A stretch of DNA of 64,000 nucleotides, from the NCBI GenBank assembly GCA_045114175.1, contig JBGUJZ010000035.1:1-64000 (forward strand), in the 5' to 3' direction. Origin of the DNA: Cacconaster sp045114175 (GTDB taxonomy: Bacteria > Bacteroidota > Bacteroidia > Bacteroidales > UBA932). The notes under the pieces were generated by a model. It worked only from the letters and a program-made list of their open reading frames with translations, was not told where the DNA came from and did no database searches. The position numbers were made by a program, and so were the translations under genes. Each line of letters starts with the position of its first letter. Position 1 is the first letter of the stretch. This document shows, piece after piece, positions 22,899 through 32,000 of this stretch.

Positions 22899-25733
22899 AT
22901 GCGACGTTTCGCTGCCATATTGTTTTTACTCTTAGCCGTGGTGCTGGATGCCCGCTCGGAATCGGGCGTGATGGCCCGCTTTGTGAACTATAGCGCAGCC
23001 AACGGACTGCCTTCCAATATGGTATATGCCGTCGCGCAAGATGCGGACGGCATCCTATGGGTGGGTACGCGCGGAGGCCTCAGCCGGTTCGATGGCATCC
23101 ACTTCCAAACCGTGCTCCCGGACAAGCGCGTCAACGCCCTGGCCGTGGATCCCGACAACCGGATCTGGGCCGGAACCACGGACGGACTTTACGTTGTTGC
23201 CGGGACTTGCCTCTCATCCTGCCGGCAAGGTCATAACATTCGCGCGCTGCTGGCAGATTCCGACGGGGATGTCTGGGCCACCGCGGGCGACACGCTCCTT
23301 CTGAAACTCAGCTATTCCGCTTCAGAAGGCATTCAGGAAGATATCCGCACCTTCTATAACAAGCGCTTTAGCGAGGGCGACTATCCCTACTACCAGATCT
23401 ATGAAGATCAGCAGGGTACGCTGTGGCTGGGCGGGCGCATCGTGCGCTGCCAGTATGTGCGGGACCGCAAGCATCCGCAATCGCAGCTTGCCTATTCAGA
23501 CACTTTCTGCGCGGGCAATTATGCCGAAGTGGACGGTACCCTGTATGTCATTGACGATCACACTTCCCGGCTATTCACACTCGGCGAAACGGATGCCAAC
23601 TGGATGGGGCGCCTTCCCGTCGCACACGCACGCCTGCTGACGGATCACAGAGGTCAGCTATGGGCAGCCGGCTCCTATGGCCTGGCGCGAGTGGATCTCC
23701 TCCACCCTGAAAAATCTTTCGTTTACAAGCACAATCCCGACAACCCCGCTTCTATCTCCTCCTCCGAGCTTTTCTGCCTCTTTGAGGATCGGCAGGGCAA
23801 CCTTTGGGTGGGTGGCGACAACGGACTGTCGGTGCTCTGCCCGGCTTTGCAACTGGTTCAATCGGTGGATATTCCTTCTAAACAGGTTACGGCACTTCTG
23901 CAAGCCACCGACGGCCGGCTTTGGGTAGGCACAGCCGATAGCGGCGCTTACATCACAGATGGGTCCGGCAAGCCCGCTCAGATTGATTTCCGGCCTGCCG
24001 GACGACCCAACGAGGGTCATGTCTCCTGTCTGTACCAGGATAGCGAGGGCACCATCTATATCGGCCTTTATGCCGGCTGCGGCTTCAACATCTGGCGCGA
24101 CGGCCACGTGCGCAGAGGTGCAGTGCGCGGCCCCATTCCCGAGCAGCAGCACATCATGGCGTGGGAAGACCGCATCACCTCCAACTGGATTACCGATTTT
24201 CTGGAGGACCGGGACGGGCGATTCTGGGTGGTGACCTGGGAAGGTGTGGGCATGAACGAATGGGACCGCAAAACCGGCCGTACCGCCCCGGCGGAGTGGC
24301 TCAGCCCCTTCTTTTACCCCACCCCGGAGCTGGACTCCAATATCTACCTGAGTTCCCGACTCGGCAGCCGGCTGATTGAAGATGCAGCGGGCAACCTGGT
24401 TTTTGGCACCACCGAGGCCGGCCTCAACATCATCGACCGGAAAACCCGGCTGGTTACCAAGTATCTGCCCGACCCGACCAACAGTTTATCGATTCCGGAC
24501 AACTGCGTCACGGACCTCTGTCTGGCACCGGATGGAACACTTTGGGTGGCCACGCGCAGCGGGCTCTGGAGCCCATCCGGCAAACGCTACTTCAACGGAA
24601 AACTGATTCAGTCCGTACGGGCCGATTCCAAAGGCCGCCTCTGGGCCGGAACGGAGGAAGGACTCTATTTCATTGATACGGATGGCACGATTGGCGTAGC
24701 ACGCAAGGGATTGGGATTTCCGTCGGACATCTACAACGAGCGGACCACCTGCCTGCTGACTGACGGCCGTCTGGCCTTCGGCGGACCGGAGGGAGCCGTG
24801 TTCTTCCATCCGGACAGTCTGCTCGCCATTCAGGCCTCCGGCAACCTGCCGCTGGCTCCGATGGTGCAGCATCGCTACCGCCTAAATAAGGGAGATTGGG
24901 TCTATGACCGCTTCACCGGACTGCCGGAGCACATTGTGCCGGGCCGCTACGTGCTGGAAGAGCAAAGCACGGATGCCTTCGGCCGATGGGAAAAGGGAGA
25001 ATCCAGCATCAGCGAAATCCGGGTTCCGCTACCCCTGCTGCTTCGGTGGCCGTTCCTGCTGCTTTACCTGTTATTGATTCTGGGGTTGATCTTGCTGGTC
25101 ATCCGCCTCCGCGAACGGCGAATCCTGATTCAGGAGTTGGACACGCGAAACCGCTTTTTCTCCATCATTTCGCACGATTTGCGGAACCCCGTCACCGGAA
25201 ACCGCCTGCTTTCCCGCCAACTGCTGGATCATGTCGACACGCTCTCTCCGGACCAGTTGAAAGAGGGACTGCAGGCACTGTCTGAATCAACGGAAGAGAC
25301 CTCTTCCCTGCTGGAGAACCTGTTGCTCTGGTCGCTGGATCAAAAGGGCATGCTGGAGCCGGTAATGCGCGAAGAGAATCTGGCCGCACTGGCAACGGAA
25401 GCGGCAGGCAGCATCCACAAAAATGAAATCATTGAAATCGATATCCCCACCGGATTGATGGTACGCACGGACCGCAACATGCTCCTGACCTGCCTGCGTA
25501 ACCTGCTGGAGAATGCCGTAAAGGTCACGCCAAAGGGAGAAAAGGTACGATTGACTGCACGCGACCGGCAGATTGTCATCACCGACCGCGGGCCGGGCAT
25601 CCAAGAGAACAGCACGGCCTGGGGACACGGGTTGGGGCTGGTTATCACCCGGGATTTATTGAACAAGATGGGCGCCTCCATGACGCCCCGAAACCGTCCG
25701 GAAGGAGGACTTGAAATTACACTGAACTTATGA
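22899..25733 (+). CDS. periplasmic beta-propeller sensor histidine kinase
   Basis: 944 residues. After a signal peptide the periplasmic part (about 20-640) is a two-propeller sensor built of Reg_prop repeats (DGILWVGTRGGLSRFDG, GNLWVGGDNGLSVL, GRLWVGTADSGAYI). A short Y_Y_Y-like domain follows (YRLNKGDWVY to about 705), then one membrane helix (about 712-735). The cytosolic kinase has FFSIISHDLRNPV with phospho-acceptor His759, the N-box NLLENAVKVTP, DRGPGI and GHGLGL. Unlike full hybrid systems it lacks a receiver and an AraC domain. Its partner is the response regulator overlapping its stop by four bases. In Bacteroidota such sensors often detect glycan fragments, but no polysaccharide locus lies here. 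Confidence 0.92.
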   Translation: MRRFAAILFLLLAVVLDARSESGVMARFVNYSAANGLPSNMVYAVAQDADGILWVGTRGGLSRFDGIHFQTVLPDKRVNALAVDPDNRIWAGTTDGLYVVAGTCLSSCRQGHNIRALLADSDGDVWATAGDTLLLKLSYSASEGIQEDIRTFYNKRFSEGDYPYYQIYEDQQGTLWLGGRIVRCQYVRDRKHPQSQLAYSDTFCAGNYAEVDGTLYVIDDHTSRLFTLGETDANWMGRLPVAHARLLTDHRGQLWAAGSYGLARVDLLHPEKSFVYKHNPDNPASISSSELFCLFEDRQGNLWVGGDNGLSVLCPALQLVQSVDIPSKQVTALLQATDGRLWVGTADSGAYITDGSGKPAQIDFRPAGRPNEGHVSCLYQDSEGTIYIGLYAGCGFNIWRDGHVRRGAVRGPIPEQQHIMAWEDRITSNWITDFLEDRDGRFWVVTWEGVGMNEWDRKTGRTAPAEWLSPFFYPTPELDSNIYLSSRLGSRLIEDAAGNLVFGTTEAGLNIIDRKTRLVTKYLPDPTNSLSIPDNCVTDLCLAPDGTLWVATRSGLWSPSGKRYFNGKLIQSVRADSKGRLWAGTEEGLYFIDTDGTIGVARKGLGFPSDIYNERTTCLLTDGRLAFGGPEGAVFFHPDSLLAIQASGNLPLAPMVQHRYRLNKGDWVYDRFTGLPEHIVPGRYVLEEQSTDAFGRWEKGESSISEIRVPLPLLLRWPFLLLYLLLILGLILLVIRLRERRILIQELDTRNRFFSIISHDLRNPVTGNRLLSRQLLDHVDTLSPDQLKEGLQALSESTEETSSLLENLLLWSLDQKGMLEPVMREENLAALATEAAGSIHKNEIIEIDIPTGLMVRTDRNMLLTCLRNLLENAVKVTPKGEKVRLTARDRQIVITDRGPGIQENSTAWGHGLGLVITRDLLNKMGASMTPRNRPEGGLEITLNL

Positions 25734-26386
25734 TAAACGTACTGCTCATTGAAGATTCCACCGTATTTGTGATGGGGCTCAAACTGGCCCTTTCAGCCGA
25801 TGCTGCCGTAGATTCGGTGGAGGCAGTGGCCAGCCCCGGTGCGGCCGTTGCCTTTCTGAACGCGCATCCGGAGACCCACGTCGCCGTGGTGGACATCTCG
25901 CTGGAATCTGAAACCGACGGCTTGACGTTGCTGAGCATTCTTCGGGAGGCCTTTCCTGCCGTACGCACACTGGTGCTCTCCCATTACAAGAAACCCGCCT
26001 ATATCCTGAACGCCATCGCCTCCGGTGCCTGCGCCTATCTGGCTAAAGATTCTACACCGGAATCTATCGTAAAGGCCATTCTGGAGGTCGCTGCCGGTAA
26101 GAGTCTGTTCTTCGGAGAGACGATTGATTCGGCCTACATAACCCGTCTGTTCGGCGGCAAGGAGAATCTGGTCGCCCGGAAGCCGCAGGGTTTGACCGCA
26201 CGCGAACTGGAGGTGCTCCAACTCACTACCTCCGGCTACAGCAACGCCCAGATTGCCTCCGCCATGGGCATTGCCCTGAACACGGTAGATAGCTATAAGG
26301 AGCGCATCAAAGGAAAATTCGGCCTGGACAGCATCGTGGAATGCGTCGCCCACGCCGTTGCCGACGAGCTGGTCAGCACGAAATAG
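25730..26386 (+). CDS. NarL/LuxR-family response regulator
   Basis: 218 residues. Receiver domain with acidic pair Glu8-Asp9 (LLIEDS), phospho-acceptor Asp55 (VAVVDISL), Ser84 and Lys106 (YLAKDS). The C-terminal LuxR helix-turn-helix (LTARELEVLQLTTSGYSNAQ and LNTVDSYKERI) binds DNA. The start overlaps the kinase stop (ATGA), so translation is coupled and the pair forms one system. Targets are not evident; the divergent propeller lipoprotein gene is a nearby candidate. Confidence 0.95.
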   Translation: MINVLLIEDSTVFVMGLKLALSADAAVDSVEAVASPGAAVAFLNAHPETHVAVVDISLESETDGLTLLSILREAFPAVRTLVLSHYKKPAYILNAIASGACAYLAKDSTPESIVKAILEVAAGKSLFFGETIDSAYITRLFGGKENLVARKPQGLTARELEVLQLTTSGYSNAQIASAMGIALNTVDSYKERIKGKFGLDSIVECVAHAVADELVSTK

Positions 26387-28492
26387 TTACTTCCCGGGGG
26401 CGGAAATGAGTATGTCGAAAGTGGGGGCGTAGGCGGTGACGGCGGCTACATAGGCGTTGCGTCCCTTGCCGGCAATTTTCTTGGAGGAACCCTTCACTAC
26501 GCCATAGACCACAGCTTTCAGCGACTTTTCCTTCTTGACGCCGGCACCGACGGTCAGTTCCAGCACGGCCTCAGACTGATCACCCGGAACAACCACCGCC
26601 TCTGCCTTACAGCCGGAGCCGGAGGTCTTGAGCATCACGGTGACGGGATTGTCATAACCCGGATTGCGATGAATCCTCACCTTTAGGGGAACGCTTTTCT
26701 CCCGAGAGATCCTCAACGGACGGCCGGAAAGCTGCTCTACACTGAGCGTAAAGGGCTGTGCAGGCCCAACCTCCATTCGAAAATCGCCCACCGGCATCAT
26801 GTGCGTATAATAGAAGGCCTGCATCATCGATTCGGCCGGATATGCCGTGCGCTCAATCTCTCTGCCGGCCGACTTGCCGCGGCCGATGAGGGTGGGATGG
26901 CAGGTTTTCTGCACAGCATCGCGCGGCGCAGTCACCGTTACGATACTCCGGGTCATTCCCTTTTCAATCCGGGCACCAGCGACCTTATACCCGGCTGGCA
27001 GGCCCTCCAACCGGAGATCGATCGGACCCGAGAACCCCTGTTTACGGGTGGCCACCACGTTGAACATGCCTGTTCCGCCAGCCGGAACCGCAAAGACGGC
27101 CGGCTCGATGCTGAGCGAGAAGTCCGGTTGCGAAGGGGTGACGAAAAAGCGGAAAGTGTAATCTTCACCGAAGTGGCCCTGCGCTTCGGTCACGCGGATA
27201 TAAACCGGACGGTCCATATCCAGTTTCAGGGTTGCCTGCGGATCGGCATGGTGGGTGTTCATGTAGTCCGAGACATCCTCCACGTCGTCATAATGACCAA
27301 TTAGGGCTCCGGAAGCTTCAAACAGGGAAATGCGCATATCGGCGGGGGAACCCAACCGACGGGCAGCCACCTCAAAGTGCCAGCGTCGCGCCTTGGGCGG
27401 CCGGAAACAGAACCAGAACTCCTGGAGCGAACGGGTAACGCGGCCGTTGAAAGCCTCGAATGGCTGAACGGTCAGAGCATGGTCCCTTGAGCCGTTATCC
27501 TGGCCCCGGCGGAGCGTGAGTGTCGAGCAGGTATCACTTTGAAACCAAACGGTATTGGAAACCAGTCCGCCCTTTCCCTTGACCATTACCGGGATACGGC
27601 CCTGCTCTTCAGGGCGGACCATAGTACGGGCAGCGGTTAGGTTCCAGCCTCGGATATCCACCCTGGTATCGGCGTCGCAAGGACCGCCAGGCGGATAAAT
27701 CGATGTGATGAAGGGCAGTTCGCCTACGTCAATCCGATATACGAAGTCTTCGCGGCCGCGGTAAAGGCCGTCGTAAATCTCCACTTCATAATTGCCTGTG
27801 CGCGGCACTTCATAGAAGATGACGGGATCAACATGGAAGGTATAGTCGTCGCTATAGGCCACTTCGCGGCCGGTCTCATCGTAGAGATGCAGTACCGGCT
27901 GGAACCAGCCGGGCACCGCATCCGCAATATATGGCACAAAGACGCGCCCCTTGACCGAGAGCACGAGCCGTTGTCCTTTGCGCGCCCGGAAACGGAAGCG
28001 GTCCGTATCGGCCCGCTGGACCTGTCCGTTAAAGGTGACGGGAAGGGTCGCAGATTCACCGGAGAGTTCCGCCTTAGCATCTTCCAGCACATCCGGAAGC
28101 TGGCCGACCTCAAAATAAAGACGGTTGGTCGTGCCATTCGGCAGCACCAGCCGGACATCGTGCATACCCAGGTCAGCCGTGTTGGAGACCGTCACACGGA
28201 AGCGTACCACATCGGCCAGTTGGAGGTTATCCTCTTCCCCGATATTACGGGTCTTTTTCTTTTTGGGTTTCTGTCCCTTGGGCTGGGGAATCAGCTCGCC
28301 GGAGAGGCCATTTCCACTAAAGAGGATTCCCGTGGCCGCACCTAATCCCTGGCCACCCACCGCGACTTCCACCGTGGTGCCGCGCTGTGCGCCTGCCGGA
28401 TAGACAAAACCGATATTGCCCTTTTGGGCAAAGAGAGCGCCTTCTGCCACCAGCAGAATCAGCGCAGCGATTATCAGTCTCTTTGCTTTCAT
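26387..28492 (-). CDS. exported PPC-domain protein, Planctomycete-type
   Basis: 701 residues, signal peptide ending LFAQ. A start like an IPT/TIG domain (IGFVYPAGAQRGTTVEVAVGG) is followed by repeated PPC-type beta-sandwiches (RFRFRARKGQRLVLSVKGR, RRWHFEVAARRLGSPADMR), a feature of bacterial pre-peptidase domains. Further Ig-like strands follow to the end. No peptidase active site is visible. Such proteins accompany DUF1501 and DUF1549 genes in Planctomycetes and Verrucomicrobia, and the same order appears here: its start overlaps the DUF1501 stop by four bases. Function unknown. Confidence 0.8.
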   Translation of the reverse strand: MKAKRLIIAALILLVAEGALFAQKGNIGFVYPAGAQRGTTVEVAVGGQGLGAATGILFSGNGLSGELIPQPKGQKPKKKKTRNIGEEDNLQLADVVRFRVTVSNTADLGMHDVRLVLPNGTTNRLYFEVGQLPDVLEDAKAELSGESATLPVTFNGQVQRADTDRFRFRARKGQRLVLSVKGRVFVPYIADAVPGWFQPVLHLYDETGREVAYSDDYTFHVDPVIFYEVPRTGNYEVEIYDGLYRGREDFVYRIDVGELPFITSIYPPGGPCDADTRVDIRGWNLTAARTMVRPEEQGRIPVMVKGKGGLVSNTVWFQSDTCSTLTLRRGQDNGSRDHALTVQPFEAFNGRVTRSLQEFWFCFRPPKARRWHFEVAARRLGSPADMRISLFEASGALIGHYDDVEDVSDYMNTHHADPQATLKLDMDRPVYIRVTEAQGHFGEDYTFRFFVTPSQPDFSLSIEPAVFAVPAGGTGMFNVVATRKQGFSGPIDLRLEGLPAGYKVAGARIEKGMTRSIVTVTAPRDAVQKTCHPTLIGRGKSAGREIERTAYPAESMMQAFYYTHMMPVGDFRMEVGPAQPFTLSVEQLSGRPLRISREKSVPLKVRIHRNPGYDNPVTVMLKTSGSGCKAEAVVVPGDQSEAVLELTVGAGVKKEKSLKAVVYGVVKGSSKKIAGKGRNAYVAAVTAYAPTFDILISAPGK

Positions 28493-29754
28493 GGCATAAT
28501 CTCCTTCAGCATTCCGTTGCTTTGGCCCTCTTTCCCGTAAGAAGGGAGCATGGGAATATCGCCCAACACGGGATGGGGCAGCATGCCCGTCGGATCGATG
28601 CCCATCAGGGTGAAGACGCTGGCCCAGAGGTCCGCGGGATAGATGCGGCGCGAAACGACCTGTTCACCTTTGGCGTCGGTCTCCCCCACCACCTGGCCAC
28701 CCCTGAAGCCACCGCCCGCCACCAGATAGGTGAAAGCGAAGCCCCAGTGGCCGCGGCCGCCGTTCCAGGGCGGACCGAACTCAATTTTTGGCGTGCGGCC
28801 GAACTCTCCGCCCACCACCACGACGGTCTGATCCAGCAGGCCGCGGGATTCGAGGTCCAGAATCAAGCTGGCCACACCGGCATCCAGTTCGTCCAGCCGC
28901 TGGTCCATCCGCTTGAAATGCTCCTTATGGGTATCCCAGCCGCGGAATCGCACCATTACCACCGTTACGCCGGCCTCCACCAGTTTGCGGGCGGCCAGGC
29001 ACGATTGGCCGAAGTTGTTGCGGCCATAGGCATCGCGCAGCGAATCGGGCTCGGCGGCCAGGTTGAAGGCCTCGCGGGCAGAACCCGTCACCAGCGACCA
29101 ACTCGCTTTGCGCAGGGAGTCGAGGCGTTGCACTTCAGGCGTTTGTTCCACGGGGCGACCCAGGCCCGAAAGGGTTTCAAGCAACTCTCGACGGGCCTGC
29201 AACAGGTCATCAGGCATCGAATGGTCCACGATACCACTGACATCGAACCACTTTCCGGCAGGCGAACCGCCGGTATCATAGGGCTTGAAATAGGAGGGCA
29301 AAAAGCCTGCTTCGTTGAAGCGTGTAGAAGCCTCCGTAATGCAGATATAGGGGAAGAGCGGACAGGTGTAACCGTCTTTCAGTTTGTAGGCTATCATCGC
29401 CCCATAAGAGGGGTAGACAATATCCTGACCTGTCATATCACCCGTCAATGTCCGGTAGTGGCCGGTTTCGTGGGCATTGGTACCGTTATACATTCCCCGC
29501 AATAGCGAGTAGCGGTCCGCAATCCGGGCCAGATTGACCAGTCGCGGGCCGATCAAGATGCCGGGTACGTTGGTTTCTATCGGCGTCTTGTACTTGCCGG
29601 TATAGTTGTAGCCCGCTTCCGGTTTGGGATCGAAGGTGTCGGTCTGGGAAGCGCCGCCATCCAGATAGATGTATATCACCGATTTGGCGGTCTGTGCGTT
29701 CGCGGCTGTAAGAGCGAGCAGCGCAAAAAGAATCAGGACAGTGCGTTTCATCAT
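28489..29754 (-). CDS. DUF1501 exported protein (sulfatase/alkaline-phosphatase-like fold)
   Basis: 421 residues with signal peptide (LILFALLALTAANAQ). SVIYIYLDGGASQTDTFDPK and RYSLLRGMYNGTNAHETGH are the DUF1501 hallmarks, followed by GVTVVMVRFRGWDTHKEH and VVVVGGEFGRTPKI. Asp, His and Glu residues placed as metal ligands suggest a metallo-hydrolase of the alkaline-phosphatase superfamily. The reaction is unknown. Overlaps the DUF1549-type gene by four bases upstream and the PPC gene by four bases downstream. Confidence 0.9.
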   Translation of the reverse strand: MMKRTVLILFALLALTAANAQTAKSVIYIYLDGGASQTDTFDPKPEAGYNYTGKYKTPIETNVPGILIGPRLVNLARIADRYSLLRGMYNGTNAHETGHYRTLTGDMTGQDIVYPSYGAMIAYKLKDGYTCPLFPYICITEASTRFNEAGFLPSYFKPYDTGGSPAGKWFDVSGIVDHSMPDDLLQARRELLETLSGLGRPVEQTPEVQRLDSLRKASWSLVTGSAREAFNLAAEPDSLRDAYGRNNFGQSCLAARKLVEAGVTVVMVRFRGWDTHKEHFKRMDQRLDELDAGVASLILDLESRGLLDQTVVVVGGEFGRTPKIEFGPPWNGGRGHWGFAFTYLVAGGGFRGGQVVGETDAKGEQVVSRRIYPADLWASVFTLMGIDPTGMLPHPVLGDIPMLPSYGKEGQSNGMLKEIMP

Positions 29755-31139
29755 TGTACGAAGATAAATTCATCACTGTTCAACAAGGCCCAGACCAGGG
29801 ACTCGTTGGTTTTACGGAACCGGACGCGTGCGTCGAAACGCTGCGCCCAGCGAATCACGGCATCCACTTCGGCAGCCGTGGCTTCGCGGGAGAGCACCCG
29901 CAGGTAGATTGCCCGGACAGCCTTTTCCAGCGGAATGCCGGCGCGGTCCAGAGATTCCAGCCAGGGACTCTTGGCGAGCTTCTCCTGAATGGTGGTGGAG
30001 TTGAGCAGGTAGAGCGCCTGCTTGGAATTGACGCTGCCGTCACGCCCGCTCTCTAATGCCACGTCACGTGATGGGCGACCGAAGAGATCCAGCTGGGGCG
30101 TGGTGACGGTGCCGTCTCCCACTTCGAGGGCGCGGGTGCCCGGCGGGTAATTGGTGAAGGGTTCGGGCGCGCGCGAAGCATAGAGATCCGGCACACCTGT
30201 GATATCACAGATCGCGTCGTTCAGCTGCTCGGAGGTGAGGCGCTGCAACGGAAAGTCGCGCAGAAAGCGCTCGCTCACCAGGATTTCGCGCGCCAGAGCG
30301 CGGATGTCGTAGCCGGAGGCGATGAAGCGGTCCGTCAGCGCTTCCAGCAGCGCCGGATCGGACGGGGGGCCGGACATATCGTCGGCCGGCTCGATAAGGC
30401 CGTAGCCCATCAGCCAGAACCAGAGCCGGTTGCAGAAGGCGCGGGCAAACTCGCGATGTTTGCGGGCCGTCATCCATTCCGCGAAGGGAATGCGCCAGTC
30501 TTCTCCTGCGCGAAGCTGCACAACGGTTCCATCCAGGTTCACGGAGGCCACCGGCGCCGGCACGTCGATGTCCAGCCAGAGGATATCTTCTTTCCACTCC
30601 TTCGAACTCTTGAACCTCACCTGCGCGAAGAAGGGCTGCCAGGATTCCGGGGCGCTGCGGCGGCCAAGGAAGAGCAGTGCGGCATCCGAGGCGAATTTGG
30701 CGGGCGAGCGGTCGTTGCCGGCCCGGAAGAAATTGATGGCCGGATTGCGGAAGTTGCTGCCCGATGCCGTCAGTAGGGCGTAGACAATCCGGTCATAGGA
30801 TACGCCGGCGCGGAATTGGTCGGTCAGCCACTTGTTGTAGGCCTGCACCGCGTTAGGCCACATGCAACTGGGGAACTCGGATTTGATGCGGAGCATATCG
30901 CCCCATCGGAGCACCTGCTTCTGCACCCAGCCTTCCGAGGCGAGCAGGCTGTCGATCAGCGCCACCCGGTCCGGACGGGCCTGGAACGCGCGGGTCTGTT
31001 CAGGCGTGGGGATGCGGTCGGTCAGCACCAGGTAGAGGCGCCGCGCCACCCGGTCCGGTTCCATAGATCCGGAGGGTTGCGCCGTGCAAATCGGGCCTCC
31101 CAGCAGCACTGCCGCCAAAAGGAGGAGCACTTTTTTCAT
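29751..31139 (-). CDS. DUF1549/DUF1553-type exported protein
   Basis: 462 residues, signal peptide ending in ICTAQ. MEPDRVARRLYLVLTDRIPT and LIDSLLASEGWVQKQVLRWG match DUF1549. The C-terminal half (FARAFCNRLWFWLMGYGLIE, ALTDRFIASGYDIRALAREI, LNSDEFIFVQ) matches DUF1553. In Planctomycetes these domains usually sit in proteins twice this length with a cytochrome c domain. No CxxCH is present here, so this is a compact version. It is translationally coupled to the DUF1501 gene, its usual partner. Confidence 0.88.
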   Translation of the reverse strand: MKKVLLLLAAVLLGGPICTAQPSGSMEPDRVARRLYLVLTDRIPTPEQTRAFQARPDRVALIDSLLASEGWVQKQVLRWGDMLRIKSEFPSCMWPNAVQAYNKWLTDQFRAGVSYDRIVYALLTASGSNFRNPAINFFRAGNDRSPAKFASDAALLFLGRRSAPESWQPFFAQVRFKSSKEWKEDILWLDIDVPAPVASVNLDGTVVQLRAGEDWRIPFAEWMTARKHREFARAFCNRLWFWLMGYGLIEPADDMSGPPSDPALLEALTDRFIASGYDIRALAREILVSERFLRDFPLQRLTSEQLNDAICDITGVPDLYASRAPEPFTNYPPGTRALEVGDGTVTTPQLDLFGRPSRDVALESGRDGSVNSKQALYLLNSTTIQEKLAKSPWLESLDRAGIPLEKAVRAIYLRVLSREATAAEVDAVIRWAQRFDARVRFRKTNESLVWALLNSDEFIFVQ

Positions 31140-31142
31140 CGG

Positions 31143-31997
31143 TTATTGATATTTGAGGAGGGCAACCACCGGGAAGTGGTCGGAGACGTAGGTCACGCCG
31201 CAGTAGGGCTGGCGGATCACCTTGAATTCGTCGCAGCCGGCAAAGCCCGCATAGAAGACATAGTCGATGGGCGGATTGCCGGTGACCGTGCCCCAGCCGT
31301 GCCAGGTCTGGCCGTTGTCCGTGACGGGAGCCGTCTGGCGCGCATCGCACATCAGCGAGCGGAGCTCCGTGAGGCAGGGATCGTCCGGATAGACGTTCAT
31401 GTCGCCCGTCAGGACCATCGGCAGGCCGTCCGGGTTCATGGCACCTATGCGCTCTACCACCAGCAGCAGGCCGTTGCGGCGGGCCTCGACGCCCACGTGG
31501 TCCAGGTGGGTGTTCACAAAGTAGAACTTCGCACCGCGAAGCTTGTCAAGCAGCAGGGTCCAGGTGGCGGTGCGGTAACACATCGCATCCCAGCCCTTCG
31601 AGGGGACGTCGGGTGTCTCGGAGAGCCAGTAGGTGCCCCAGTCGAGCAGCTCGATCCGGCGCGTATCGTAGAAAACGGCCATGTGTTCGCCCTTGCTCAC
31701 GCCGTCAGTGCGCCCCACGCCCACATACTTGTAGCCGGGGCAATGCTCTTCAAACCAGGTCAGCTGGAAATCCAGCGCCTCCTGCACGCCGAATACGGCA
31801 GGGTGCTGGTCGCAGATCATCGCACAGGCAGCGTCGCGACGGTTTTCCCAGACGTTGTCGCCATCCTTGGCGGTGCCGTAGCGGACGTTGAAAGACATCA
31901 CGGAGAGGGAATTCCCCTTCCCGGAACAGCCGCCCAGCAGCGCAGCGGCTGCAAAACAGGCGGACAGAAACAAAACAATCTGTCGCTTGGAAATCAT
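31143..31997 (-). CDS. EEP-family (endonuclease/exonuclease/phosphatase) lipoprotein
   Basis: 284 residues. Lipoprotein signal with lipobox LGGC. The EEP fold shows SVMSFNVRYG (Asn), FGVQEAL (Glu), FVNTHLDHVG (His), VLTGDMNVYP (Asp/Asn) and YVSDHFPVVA (Asp/His), a complete catalytic set. An exported phosphodiesterase acting on sugar phosphates, nucleic acid or lipid head groups is likely. Three bases separate it from the genes on either side, so it belongs to the operon led by the AraC-type regulator. Confidence 0.9.
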   Translation of the reverse strand: MISKRQIVLFLSACFAAAALLGGCSGKGNSLSVMSFNVRYGTAKDGDNVWENRRDAACAMICDQHPAVFGVQEALDFQLTWFEEHCPGYKYVGVGRTDGVSKGEHMAVFYDTRRIELLDWGTYWLSETPDVPSKGWDAMCYRTATWTLLLDKLRGAKFYFVNTHLDHVGVEARRNGLLLVVERIGAMNPDGLPMVLTGDMNVYPDDPCLTELRSLMCDARQTAPVTDNGQTWHGWGTVTGNPPIDYVFYAGFAGCDEFKVIRQPYCGVTYVSDHFPVVALLKYQ

Positions 31998-32000
31998 AGG

